A stretch of 33,948 nt of DNA, taken from contig NZ_NVPT01000039.1 of the NCBI RefSeq assembly GCF_002802985.1, positions 1 through 33,948 on the forward strand, read 5' to 3'. The stretch comes from Geodermatophilus chilensis (lineage in GTDB: Bacteria; Actinomycetota; Actinomycetes; Mycobacteriales; Geodermatophilaceae). Under the pieces are notes generated by a model. The model made no database searches. It was not told the origin of the DNA and saw only the letters and a list, made by a program, of their open reading frames with translations. The position numbers and the translations under genes were made by a program. Shown in pieces: positions 23,073 to 32,829 of the stretch. Numbering within the stretch: the first letter of the stretch is position 1; every line of letters starts with the position of its first letter.

Positions 23073-24565
23073 GGCGGGCGGTACCCGGCTCGTCCGTGGT
23101 GGTCCTGAATTGGCGGGACCGGCAGCACCCCGCGGCCGGCGGCGCCGAGCTTTACTGCGAGCGCCTCGCCCGTGAGCTGGCCCGGCGCGGTCACTCCGTC
23201 GTCCTCGTGACCAGCCGGCCGGCCGGCACCGCCGCCCGGGAGGACCTCGACGGCTACTCCGTGTGGCGGCTGGGCACCTGGTGGAGCGTCTACCCGCTGG
23301 CGCTGCTGTGGCTGCTGCGGCACCGGCGGTCGGTCGGCGCGGTCATCGACTCGCAGAACGGCGTCCCGTTCTTCAGCCCGCTGGTCGTCGGGCGCCGCAC
23401 GCCGGTGGTCCTCCTGGTGCACCACGTCCACCAGGACCTCTTCACCCGGGCGCTGCGCCCGATGGCCGCTCGGCTGGCGCGGTGGCTCGAGGGCCCCGTG
23501 AGCCGCCGGGTCTACCGGCGTCGCACCGTGGTCGTCCTCTCACCGTCGGCGCGGACGCAGGTCCGCCGCCGGCTGCGCTTCGACGGCGCCGTCCGCGTGG
23601 TGCCCACCGGCGCCGACACGCTCGGCCTGCAGGGGGAGCGCTCCGCCGCGCCGCGGATCGTGGTCGTGGGCCGCCTGACGGTCTACAAGCGCCTGGACTC
23701 GCTGGCCCAGGCCATGGCCGAGGTCCAGCGCCGGGTGCCCGACGCCGAGCTGCACCTGGTCGGCAAGGGTCCGGCGCGCCGCGAGCTCGAGCAGCGGGCG
23801 GAGGCGGCCGGGGCGCGGGTGGTCTTCCACGGCCGGCTCTCCGACGCCGAGCGCGACGCCCTGCTCAGCACCGCCTGGCTGACGGTCAGCGCCTCCGACG
23901 GCGGGGACTGGGCCGTGTCGCTGGTCGAGGCCAACGCCGCCGGTGTGCCCGCCCTCGCCCGCCGCGTCAGCGGCCTGCGCGACACCGTCCGGCACGGCGA
24001 GACCGGCTGGCTCGTCGACGGCTCGGGCGACGGGCTCGCCGAGGCGATCGTCCGGGCGCTGGCCACGCTGAGCGACCCGGCCGTCGCCGGGACGATCGGC
24101 GAGCGGGCGCGGGCCTGGGCCGCCCGCTTCACCTGGGAGCGGACGGCCGACGGCGTGCTGCAGGCGATCGAGACCGAGCGGGCGCGCGTCGAGCGGGCGC
24201 ACCTCGGTCACCGCGAGCGGCGCACGGGCAACGACCTCGTCGTCGTGCTCAGCGTCCGGCAGTCCGCCCTGCGCGCGGACTGGGAGTCCGCGCGGCGCAG
24301 CGGCGACGTGTGGGTCTCCGACGGCACGACCGTGCGCGGCCTGCTCGCCGGCGCCGACGAGGGCGACGTCGACACCGTCCTCGCCCGCCTCGGCGCCCGC
24401 CGGGACGACCCCTCGGTGAGCGTGCTGGTCGCGCGGCACGCCGACCTCATCGGCGGCCGCCACCTGTTCGACGAGCCGGTGGTGGACCTGATCGACGTGG
24501 CCGGTCGCACGTTCCCCGCCGACCCCCGGCGACCCGACGGGCGGGGTGGCCGGCATGCGGCTTGA
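23069..24565 (+). CDS. GT4 glycosyltransferase with C-terminal extension
   Basis: A 498-aa GT-B retaining transferase. The N-terminal domain starts VVLNWRDRQHPAAGGAELYCERLARELARRGHSV (residues 10-44), the UDP-sugar domain starts IVVVGRLTVYKRLDSLAQAM (197-216) and has LVGKGPARREL, VVFHGRLSDAERDALL and SDGGDWAVSLVEANAAGVPAL with the conserved Glu287. The family fold ends near residue 375. Residues 384-498 are an extra mixed alpha/beta segment (NDLVVVLSVRQSALRADWES, DVWVSDGTTVRGLL, SVSVLVARHADLIGGRHLF) that I do not recognise. GTG 23069 overlaps the preceding stop (GTGA). Likely adds a sugar to the lipid-linked unit or primes the polymer. Confidence 0.87.
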   Translation: MRRAVPGSSVVVLNWRDRQHPAAGGAELYCERLARELARRGHSVVLVTSRPAGTAAREDLDGYSVWRLGTWWSVYPLALLWLLRHRRSVGAVIDSQNGVPFFSPLVVGRRTPVVLLVHHVHQDLFTRALRPMAARLARWLEGPVSRRVYRRRTVVVLSPSARTQVRRRLRFDGAVRVVPTGADTLGLQGERSAAPRIVVVGRLTVYKRLDSLAQAMAEVQRRVPDAELHLVGKGPARRELEQRAEAAGARVVFHGRLSDAERDALLSTAWLTVSASDGGDWAVSLVEANAAGVPALARRVSGLRDTVRHGETGWLVDGSGDGLAEAIVRALATLSDPAVAGTIGERARAWAARFTWERTADGVLQAIETERARVERAHLGHRERRTGNDLVVVLSVRQSALRADWESARRSGDVWVSDGTTVRGLLAGADEGDVDTVLARLGARRDDPSVSVLVARHADLIGGRHLFDEPVVDLIDVAGRTFPADPRRPDGRGGRHAA

Positions 24566-25865
24566 CACGCGCGTCGTCCCGGAGACCCTCCAGGACGACG
24601 ACACCCTCCTGTCCTCGACCGCCCGGCGCCCGGCGCAGCGACGTCGGCGTCGTCGGCGCTGGGTCGCCGTCGCGCTCGTCGTCGCCGTGGTCGCGGCGGT
24701 CGTCGGCGGCGTCCGGCTCGCGGACGACGTCCAGCGGGCCGTCGCCCGGGTCGCGGCCGACGAGCCGATGGTCGCCTCGGGGAAGTCGGTGCTGGCCGAC
24801 CTCTGGCGGGACTACCGGGAGACGTACCTCGAGTCGGGCACCGGCCGCACGCTGGACCTGCAGGACGGCGCGGTCACCACGTCCCAGGGCCAGAGCTACA
24901 CCATGCTGCGCGCCGTCTGGATGGACGACCAGGAGACCTTCGCCCAGAGCTGGCAGTGGACGAAGGACAACCTGCAGCGCGACGACGCGCTGCTGGCCAA
25001 CCGGTTCGGTGAGCTCGCCGACGGGACGTACGGCATCCAGCAGGACCTCGGCGGCGCCGTCTCCGCGACCGACGCCGACGTCGACGTCGCCCTCGCGCTG
25101 CTGATGGCCTACTCGCGCTGGCAGCAGGACGACTACCTCTACGACGCGCTGCCGATCGTCGACGCCGTCTGGGAGCAGTCCGTCGTCCGCGTCGACGGCG
25201 CGCCGGTGCTGGTGGCCGACGACCTGCAGCGCAACGGCGGCGACCAGGTGCTGGTCAACCCCTCCTCCCTCGCGCCGTACGCCTACCGCGTCTTCGCCGC
25301 CGTCGACCCCGACCGCGACTGGGCCGGGCTGGTGGACAGCTCGTACGCCCTGCTCGGGCGGCTCACCGGGGACCCGCTGGGCGCCGGCGCGACGGTCGGC
25401 CTGCCGCCGGACTGGGTGCACGTCGACCGGAGCACCGGGGAGCTGTCCGCGGTGGCCGGCGACCTGAGCACGCGGTACAGCACCGACGCGCTGCGGGTCT
25501 CGTGGCGGCTGGCGCTCGACCACGCCTGGTACGGGGACGAGCGGGCCCTCCGGCTGCTCGAGGGCCAGTCCTTCCTGGCCGACACCTACCTCGAGCAGGG
25601 TCGGCTGGTGGCCGCCTACCACCGGGACGGCACGCCCGCCGCGGACTCGGAGGCGCCGGCCGTGTACGGCGGCGCGATGGGCTACTTCGACACCGTCCGG
25701 CCCGACCTGGCCGACGAGGTCTACACCGACGAGCTGCTGCCGCTCTACGACCTGGACACCGGGGACCTGGACGAGCAGCTCACCTACTACGACTCCAACT
25801 GGGTGTGGTTCGGGATGGCGCTCCACCTCGACGAGTTGCCCAACCTGAACGTCTCCGAGGAGTAA
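24555..25865 (+). CDS. Membrane-anchored GH8-like protein lacking the catalytic Glu
   Basis: A 436-aa type II membrane protein. A cytosolic tail of about 35 residues ends in eight Arg, followed by one helix (VAVALVVAVVAAVVGGVRLA, 37-56) and an outside GH8-like (alpha/alpha)6 domain. In GH8 enzymes the general acid is Glu in an SEGQ motif; here residues 109-113 read TSQGQ, so it is Gln111 (codon CAG). The other sites remain: Asp173/Asp175 in SATDADVDVALALL and the base-type Asp311 in YSTDALRVSWR. It is either a glucan-binding, non-hydrolytic subunit or an altered enzyme. ATG 24555 is preferred (GGGGTGG upstream), giving an 11-nt overlap with the GT4 gene; GTG 24546 adds three residues. Confidence 0.85.
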   Translation: MRLDTRVVPETLQDDDTLLSSTARRPAQRRRRRRRWVAVALVVAVVAAVVGGVRLADDVQRAVARVAADEPMVASGKSVLADLWRDYRETYLESGTGRTLDLQDGAVTTSQGQSYTMLRAVWMDDQETFAQSWQWTKDNLQRDDALLANRFGELADGTYGIQQDLGGAVSATDADVDVALALLMAYSRWQQDDYLYDALPIVDAVWEQSVVRVDGAPVLVADDLQRNGGDQVLVNPSSLAPYAYRVFAAVDPDRDWAGLVDSSYALLGRLTGDPLGAGATVGLPPDWVHVDRSTGELSAVAGDLSTRYSTDALRVSWRLALDHAWYGDERALRLLEGQSFLADTYLEQGRLVAAYHRDGTPAADSEAPAVYGGAMGYFDTVRPDLADEVYTDELLPLYDLDTGDLDEQLTYYDSNWVWFGMALHLDELPNLNVSEE

Positions 25866-25871
25866 CGCGCC

Positions 25872-27506
25872 GTGTCACTCGCCCCCGGTCGCAGTGCGAC
25901 CTCACGCCCGGACACCACCGGCTTCCTGCAGTACGTGCCCAACCGCGGCTTCCTCGTCCTGAACATCGTGCTGGCGGTCGCCTACACGCTGGTCATCAGC
26001 TTCGCCTTCGAGCACGGCAACTGGTTCCTGTTCGCTGCCCTGCTGGCCACCGAGCTGTTCCACCTGGCCCAGATCGTCGGCTACTGCTGGACGGTCTGGG
26101 GCCGCGACACCACGCGCCTGTTCGACCCGCACTTCAGCGAGCCGGTCGACGTCTTCATCACCGTTTGCGGTGAGCCGGTGGACGTCGTCCGCGAGACCGC
26201 CCGCGCCGCGAAGGCGATGGCCTACCTGGTGCCCTTCCGCGTGTTCCTGCTCAACGACGGGCTGGTCGCGGGCAAGGAGGACTGGCGCGACATCGAGGAG
26301 CTGGCCGACGAGCTCGACGTCACCTGCATCACCCGGGTGACGCCGGGCGGGGCGAAGGCCGGCAACATCAACCACGCCCTCTCTCGCACGCACAGCCCGT
26401 TCTTCGTCGTGTTCGACGCCGACCACGTGCCCCACCGGGACTTCCTGACCGAGGTCATGGGCTACTTCGCCGCCGACGACATGGGCTTCGTCCAGACGCC
26501 GCAGTTCTACGCCAACCAGGACCGCAACCGGATCACCCGCGTGGCGTGGGACCAGCAGACGCTGTTCTTCGGGCCGATCATGTCCGGCAAGAGCCGGCTG
26601 GACTCGGCGTTCATGTGCGGCACCAACATGGCGGTGCGGCGCAGCGCGATCGTCGAGGCCGGCGGCATGTGCGAGTTCAACATCGCCGAGGACTTCCTGA
26701 CCTCGCTGTTCATGCACGAGCGGGGCTGGAAGAGCGTCTACGTGCCCAAGGTCCTCGCGGAGGGGCTGGCCCCGGACGACTTCCTGAACTACTACAAGCA
26801 GCAGTTCCGGTGGACCCGGGGCAGCCTCGAGGTGATCTTCAAGTACAACCCGCTGCTGCGGCGGGGGCTGACCACGAGCCAGAAGCTGCAGTACCTGCTG
26901 TCGGCGAGCTACTACCTCTCCGGCTCGGTCATCCTGCTCGACGCGCTGCTGCCGATCGTCTTCCTGCTCACCGGCGAGACGCCGGTCGTGACGTCGACGA
27001 TGACGCTGGCGCTGGTCTTCGTGCCCTACATGTGGATCAACCTGTACGTGCTGCAGCGGACCAGCAACTTCGCCTACAGCTACCAGGCCATCGCCTTCTC
27101 GCTGAGCGCCTGGTGGCTGCAGATCACCGCGATGGCGGCGGTGCTGACCAACCGTAAGACGTCCTTCGCCGTCACCAGCAAGACCGCCACCGACGGCGCC
27201 CGGCCGAACTTCCTGCGGCTGGTCGTGCCGCAGCTGGTCTACGCGGCCGTCGCGCTGGTCGCGCTCCTGGTGGGCTACGCCCGGGAGGGCGCCAGCGCCT
27301 CGCTGATGGCCAACGTCGCCTGGTTGACCGTGCACCTGGCCATCTCGGTGCCGTTCATCGTGGCGGCCTCGCCGTCCCGCGCGCCCCGCGGCGCGCTGCT
27401 CGTCCCCGCGTCGTCCCCGTCGCCGTCGGCCCCGGCCGGCCGGCACCGGGCGCCCACGCGGACCACCCCGTCGGTGGAGCCGGCCCTGCAGCCGGCCCAC
27501 GACTGA
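25872..27506 (+). CDS. Cellulose-synthase-like GT2 (CslA/BcsA-type) membrane glycosyltransferase
   Basis: A 544-aa processive beta-glycan synthase. Two N-terminal helices (FLVLNIVLAVAYTLVISFAFE, WFLFAALLATELFHLAQIVGYCW) precede the catalytic GT2 domain with the full D, DxD, D, QxxRW signature: Asp129 (LLNDG), Asp182/Asp184 (VFDADHV), Asp274 (NIAEDFLTS) and QQFRW at 310-314. Four or more helices follow (YLLSASYYLSGSVILLDALLPIVFLL and others). After them there is no PilZ domain, only a Ser/Pro-rich tail, so direct c-di-GMP control as in BcsA is unlikely. It should make and export a beta-glucan, but sugar and linkage cannot be fixed from sequence. GTG 25872 has GAGGAG 9 nt upstream; 6 nt after the GH8-like gene. 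Confidence 0.9.
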   Translation: MSLAPGRSATSRPDTTGFLQYVPNRGFLVLNIVLAVAYTLVISFAFEHGNWFLFAALLATELFHLAQIVGYCWTVWGRDTTRLFDPHFSEPVDVFITVCGEPVDVVRETARAAKAMAYLVPFRVFLLNDGLVAGKEDWRDIEELADELDVTCITRVTPGGAKAGNINHALSRTHSPFFVVFDADHVPHRDFLTEVMGYFAADDMGFVQTPQFYANQDRNRITRVAWDQQTLFFGPIMSGKSRLDSAFMCGTNMAVRRSAIVEAGGMCEFNIAEDFLTSLFMHERGWKSVYVPKVLAEGLAPDDFLNYYKQQFRWTRGSLEVIFKYNPLLRRGLTTSQKLQYLLSASYYLSGSVILLDALLPIVFLLTGETPVVTSTMTLALVFVPYMWINLYVLQRTSNFAYSYQAIAFSLSAWWLQITAMAAVLTNRKTSFAVTSKTATDGARPNFLRLVVPQLVYAAVALVALLVGYAREGASASLMANVAWLTVHLAISVPFIVAASPSRAPRGALLVPASSPSPSAPAGRHRAPTRTTPSVEPALQPAHD

Positions 27507-27529
27507 GCCGCCGCGAGGAGCCCCGCGCC

Positions 27530-29122
27530 ATGAGCACCGCGTCCACCGACCTGCTCCCCGCCCCGCCGTCGCCCGTCGTCGGCACGCGCCCGCGCGCCCG
27601 CCGGGAGTCGCGCCTCATCGTCCCCCGCCGGGCCGGCGACCCCGTCGTCGTGGCCGTCGTCCACCTGCTGTGCCTCGGGCTGGTCCTGCTGGGCGCCCGG
27701 GCGGAGTTCCTGCGCAACTCGATCCGCCTGGACGAGGCGCAGAGCCTCTGGCAGACCAACCACAGCTACGGCTCGCTGCTGCGGATCATCGCCGAGGACG
27801 TGCACGTCCCGCTGTACCACGTGCTCCTGCGCACCTGGCGGCTCGTGCTCGGCCCCGACGTCCAGACCGCCCGGCTGCTGTCGCTGGTGTTCCTGCTGGC
27901 CGCCGTCCCGGTCTTCTACCTGGTCGCGCGCAAGGTCCTCAGCACGCCGTGGGCGCTGTTCGCCCTCGTCGTCTTCAGCTGCTCGCCGTTCCTGCAGTGG
28001 TACGGCAGCGAGGCCCGCATGTACTCGATGCTGGTCCTGGTCACCCTGGTCAGCCAGTACTGCTTCCTCACCGTCGTGACCACCGGCCGGCGGGCCGCCT
28101 GGATCGGGTACGCCGCAGCCGCCGTGGTCGGCATCTACACGCACTACTTCTTCGCGTTCGTGCTGGCCGCCCAGGGCATCTACGTCCTGCTGATGTGGCG
28201 GCGGCTGCCGCGCACGGCGATCGTGAAGATCGCCGGGGTGGCCGCGCTCGTGGGTGCTGCCTACCTGCCGTGGTTCCTGTACTTCCGCGCCAACGGGTCG
28301 GCGTCGCAGACCCGGCCGAACCTGCCCGAGCCGTCGTCGGTCGACTTCTCGAACGTCTACTCGCAGTTCCTCTTCGGCTTCCAGAGCGACCCGATCAACA
28401 CCGTTCTGGTCTCGGCCTGGCCGCTGCTGGTGCTCGGGGCGCTGGCCAGCGTGCGGGTCGGCGTCCGGCTGGACCGGGCGACGGCCTACCTGGTCGTGGC
28501 CGCCTTCGTGCCGGTGGTGCTCGCCTTCGTCGTCAGCCACCTGGTGACGCCGTTCTTCCTGAGCCGCTACATGATCGCGGCGCTCCCGGCGCTGCTGCTG
28601 CTCCTCGTGCGCTTCACCAGCACCCTCACCAGGCCGGTGGCCCGGGGACTGGCGGCCGCCCTGCTGGGCGTCACCGTCCTCGGCACGGTGGTGCAGGCGG
28701 CCAACCCGGACACCCCGGTCGACGAGGACTACCGCACGGCCGCCCAGCTGGTGGAGGACGGCGCCACGCCGCAGGACGTCGTCGTCCTCAGCTCGTCGTT
28801 CACCGTCTACCCGTTCGAGTACTACTACGACGGGGCCGCCCGCACGGCCACCCTGCCGCTGTGGGACCGGGAGGGCCCCGCGTCGGCGTTCGACCCCGCC
28901 CGGCTGCCCGAGCAGGTCGCCTCGCTCACCGAGGGGCACCAGTACGTCTACCTGCTGCTCAGCTACGACCAGGGGTACGAGGAGGACGTCTTCCAGTACT
29001 TCCAGCAGAACTTCGAGCAGAGCGCCTCGTACGAGCCCTCGCCCGGACTGCGGCTGCTCGTCTACCGGGTGGGTTACGACGAGCTGCCGCCGGCCGGCGA
29101 GCTGGCGGGTGTGGGCGGCTGA
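27530..29122 (+). CDS. GT-C family membrane glycosyltransferase (ArnT/PMT-like)
   Basis: A 530-aa integral membrane protein with about ten helices. The first outside loop has the acidic catalytic pair Asp68-Glu69 in NSIRLDEAQSLWQTNHSYGSLLRIIAEDVHVPLYHVLL, the hallmark of GT-C enzymes that use polyprenyl-phosphate sugars. SPFLQWYGSEARMYSMLVLV and GIYTHYFFAFVLAAQGIYVLL are further family motifs. The last 120 residues form an outside soluble domain (VVLSSSFTVYPFEYYYDG, PAARLPEQV region). It most likely decorates the glucan, or another surface molecule, with the sugar made by the GT2 and flipped by the GtrA protein of the same operon. ATG 27530, GGAG 9 nt upstream. It ends 3 nt before the convergent GH6 gene. 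Confidence 0.85.
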   Translation: MSTASTDLLPAPPSPVVGTRPRARRESRLIVPRRAGDPVVVAVVHLLCLGLVLLGARAEFLRNSIRLDEAQSLWQTNHSYGSLLRIIAEDVHVPLYHVLLRTWRLVLGPDVQTARLLSLVFLLAAVPVFYLVARKVLSTPWALFALVVFSCSPFLQWYGSEARMYSMLVLVTLVSQYCFLTVVTTGRRAAWIGYAAAAVVGIYTHYFFAFVLAAQGIYVLLMWRRLPRTAIVKIAGVAALVGAAYLPWFLYFRANGSASQTRPNLPEPSSVDFSNVYSQFLFGFQSDPINTVLVSAWPLLVLGALASVRVGVRLDRATAYLVVAAFVPVVLAFVVSHLVTPFFLSRYMIAALPALLLLLVRFTSTLTRPVARGLAAALLGVTVLGTVVQAANPDTPVDEDYRTAAQLVEDGATPQDVVVLSSSFTVYPFEYYYDGAARTATLPLWDREGPASAFDPARLPEQVASLTEGHQYVYLLLSYDQGYEEDVFQYFQQNFEQSASYEPSPGLRLLVYRVGYDELPPAGELAGVGG

Positions 29123-29125
29123 CCG

Positions 29126-30391
29126 CTACCCGTTGCGCACCAGCCCGATCGCGTAGGTGTCCCAGAAGGTGCCGGCCGTCGGGCCGCCGTTGCAGGTGCC
29201 GTCGGACTCGCCGGGGCGCTTGACCCACAGGTAGGCGTCGACGCGGGCCTGCCCGGTCTGCGCCGTCGGCCGCTCGCCGAGGGCGCGGCCCGGGGGGTTG
29301 CACCAGTCGGTGCCGGGGCCGTTGCCGTTGCGGCTGGTGTCGACGACGAAGTGCGCCCCGTCCAGCAGCGCGGAGACCTGCTGGCCGTAGGCGACGTTGG
29401 CCGCGGTGGTCTCGAAGTTGGAGACGTTCAGCGCGAAGCCGTCGGCGGCGGTCGCCCCCGCGGCGCGCAGCCGCTCGGCCATCGTCGCGGCGCCGACCCA
29501 GGCCGCGTGCCCGGCGTCCAGGTACGTGTGGGTGCCGGGGTTGGCCTCGAGCAGGCCGACCGCCGAGCGGAGCATCGACAGCCGCTCGGCCGGGTCGCCG
29601 CACAGCTGGGCCAGCGCGTCGGGCTCCACGACGACGACCGCCTTGGCGTTGCCGATGCCGGCCGCGACCGCCTGCACCCAGCCGAGGTACTCGGCCGAGG
29701 AGCCGACGCCGCCGGCGGAGTACCCGCCGCAGTCGCGGCCGGGGACGTTGTAGGTCACGAGGACCGGCACGGCGCCGGCGGCCTGCGCGGCGGCGACCTC
29801 CCGGCGGACCGTCGCGGTCACGTCGCCGCTCCACGCACCCAGCCACAGCGCCGTGGGCGAGCTCGCCAGCTCGGCGAGGGCCGCGGCGTCCGCGGCGCTG
29901 CGACCCGGCTCCGTCGCGGCCTGGGCCGCGCCGGTGTTCGGGCCGTAGAAGGTCATCCCGGCGAGCGGGTTGTCGGTGGTGGCGGGCGGGACGGCGGTCG
30001 AGGAGGGTGCCGGGGCCGACGTGGTGACGGGCGCGCCGGACGTCGGAGCGGTGGTCGCGGAGGCGGTGCTCGTCGGGGCCGGGGCGGTGGTGGTCGCCGT
30101 CGCGCTCGCGGTCGACGTGGTCGGCGCGGGGGCGGCCGTCGTCTGCGTGGGGGCCGGCGCCGTCGTGGGGGCGCTGCGGGTCTTGCGGGCCTGCTCGACG
30201 ACGGCAGCGGCTTCGGACGGCGCCTCGGGGGCGAGCAGCGACGGCGCGAGCAGCCCCGCGCCGACCACCGCGGCGGCGAGGCCCGAGGCCCACACTCGGC
30301 GCCGGCCGCGCTCCGACCGGTGCCGGCCCGGGGTGGTGGACGAGGCGTCGGTCGGTCGTTCCGACGAAGGACGGGTCGGGGCGAACACCAT
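29126..30391 (-). CDS. Secreted GH6 family cellulase/endoglucanase
   Basis: A 421-aa inverting beta-1,4-glucanase of family GH6, similar in context to CslZ of Streptomyces. The N-terminus has a long basic region with GRRRVWASGLAAAVVGAGLLAPSL (about 32-55), a signal peptide possibly of Tat type. A Thr/Ala/Pro linker of about 75 residues precedes the catalytic domain from about residue 140. Motifs are TFYGPNTGAAQAA, VLVTYNVPGRDCGGYSAGG, VVVVEPDALAQLC with the catalytic Asp, YLDAGHAAWVG, FALNVSNFETT, FVVDTSRNGNG and WCNPPGRALG. No carbohydrate-binding module. ATG 30391 is set by a promoter whose -10 ends 6 nt upstream; an in-frame GTG at 30439 lies upstream of that promoter. Likely trims the polymer made by the convergent operon. 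Confidence 0.88.
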   Translation of the reverse strand: MVFAPTRPSSERPTDASSTTPGRHRSERGRRRVWASGLAAAVVGAGLLAPSLLAPEAPSEAAAVVEQARKTRSAPTTAPAPTQTTAAPAPTTSTASATATTTAPAPTSTASATTAPTSGAPVTTSAPAPSSTAVPPATTDNPLAGMTFYGPNTGAAQAATEPGRSAADAAALAELASSPTALWLGAWSGDVTATVRREVAAAQAAGAVPVLVTYNVPGRDCGGYSAGGVGSSAEYLGWVQAVAAGIGNAKAVVVVEPDALAQLCGDPAERLSMLRSAVGLLEANPGTHTYLDAGHAAWVGAATMAERLRAAGATAADGFALNVSNFETTAANVAYGQQVSALLDGAHFVVDTSRNGNGPGTDWCNPPGRALGERPTAQTGQARVDAYLWVKRPGESDGTCNGGPTAGTFWDTYAIGLVRNG

Positions 30392-30397
30392 GAGCAC

Positions 30398-30426
30398 AAA
30401 GTAGTCGAGCGCTTCCGAATCGTCAC
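30398..30426 (-). promoter_or_regulatory. Leaderless promoter of the GH6 gene
   Basis: Minus strand GTGACG (30426-30421), a 17-nt spacer, TACTTT (30403-30398), then GTGCTC and the ATG at 30391. Element quality and spacing are the best in the window, there is no ribosome site, and transcription would start on or next to the A of ATG. Confidence 0.65.
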
Positions 30427-30514
30427 TATCGGATAGCACTCAGCGTGTTCGAGCCCCTCCGCGGGGTGATGTGACGGGTGGGTCCGTCCGCCGGGGCGGA
30501 CGGACCCACCGGGC

Positions 30515-32140
<1,626 letters not shown>

Positions 32141-32157
32141 CGTGCCAGTGACCACGC

Positions 32158-32829
32158 TCACCATCCACCAGGAGGGCGCCGCTCCAGCTCCCGCAGGACG
32201 TCGACGCCGACCCAGCGGGCGCCACGGCCCCGTGACCTCAGCTGCTGCGCCGTCTCGGCGGCGCGGGCGTGCAGGTCGGGGCTGCGCTTGCCGATCTGCC
32301 GCAGCGCCCAGCTCGCCCCCTTCCGGACGATGGGCCGGTCGTCGTCCGCTCGCTCGGCAACCGCGCGCAGGAACGGCTCGAACCGGTCGTCGTCCGACCG
32401 CTTGTCCGCCACTGCGAGCCCGGCCATGACGGCGAACCCGGCCCGTTTGACGAACGGCTCCGGCCGCCCGCTCCACTCCAGCGCCTTGGCCCAGGCGAAG
32501 GGGGTGTGCCGGACCAGGTTCTGGCAGACCTGGTCGCACACGTCCCACGGGTCGAACGCGGCCGCCCACTCGTCGAGCTGTCGCTCGTCCACCGCTGCCG
32601 GCTCCTCGACCAGGCTGGCCAGGATCCGGGCCTCGTGGACGCCGGAGCTCCACAGGCCCGCGGCCAGCTCGTGCGAGCGGCCCAGCTCCTTGGCCAGCGC
32701 GCGCAGCTCGGTCACCGTGACGCCGAGGGTGTCGGCGCCGCCGATGCCGTAGCGGGCCATCCCCTCCAGCTGCGCCGGGTCGGCCAGCCCGTGCAGCCGG
32801 CTGAGCACCTCCGCGACGTCGAGCGTCAC
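32158..32829 (-). CDS. DNA alkylation repair protein (AlkD-like, HEAT repeats)
   Basis: A 223-aa all-helical protein of the AlkD/DNA alkylation repair family, which removes bulky or positively charged alkylated bases by flipping-free capture. Family features are ARYGIGGADTLGVTVTELRALAKELG, FDPWDVCDQVCQNLVRHTPFAWAKALEWS, EPFVKRAGFAVMAGLAVADK and RPIVRKGASWALRQIGKRSPDL. Trp/Asp residues in the WAAAFDPWDVCDQ helix correspond to the base-contacting site of AlkD (inference). The GTG start overlaps the P450 stop by 4 nt, and its own stop lies within the start region of the acyl-CoA ligase gene. The role in this operon is unclear. Confidence 0.83.
   Translation of the reverse strand: MTLDVAEVLSRLHGLADPAQLEGMARYGIGGADTLGVTVTELRALAKELGRSHELAAGLWSSGVHEARILASLVEEPAAVDERQLDEWAAAFDPWDVCDQVCQNLVRHTPFAWAKALEWSGRPEPFVKRAGFAVMAGLAVADKRSDDDRFEPFLRAVAERADDDRPIVRKGASWALRQIGKRSPDLHARAAETAQQLRSRGRGARWVGVDVLRELERRPPGGW

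Noticed and set aside
24546..24554. GTG 24546 as start of the GH8-like gene
   Set aside because: Possible, but the ATG at 24555 is better spaced from GGGGTGG; only three residues differ.
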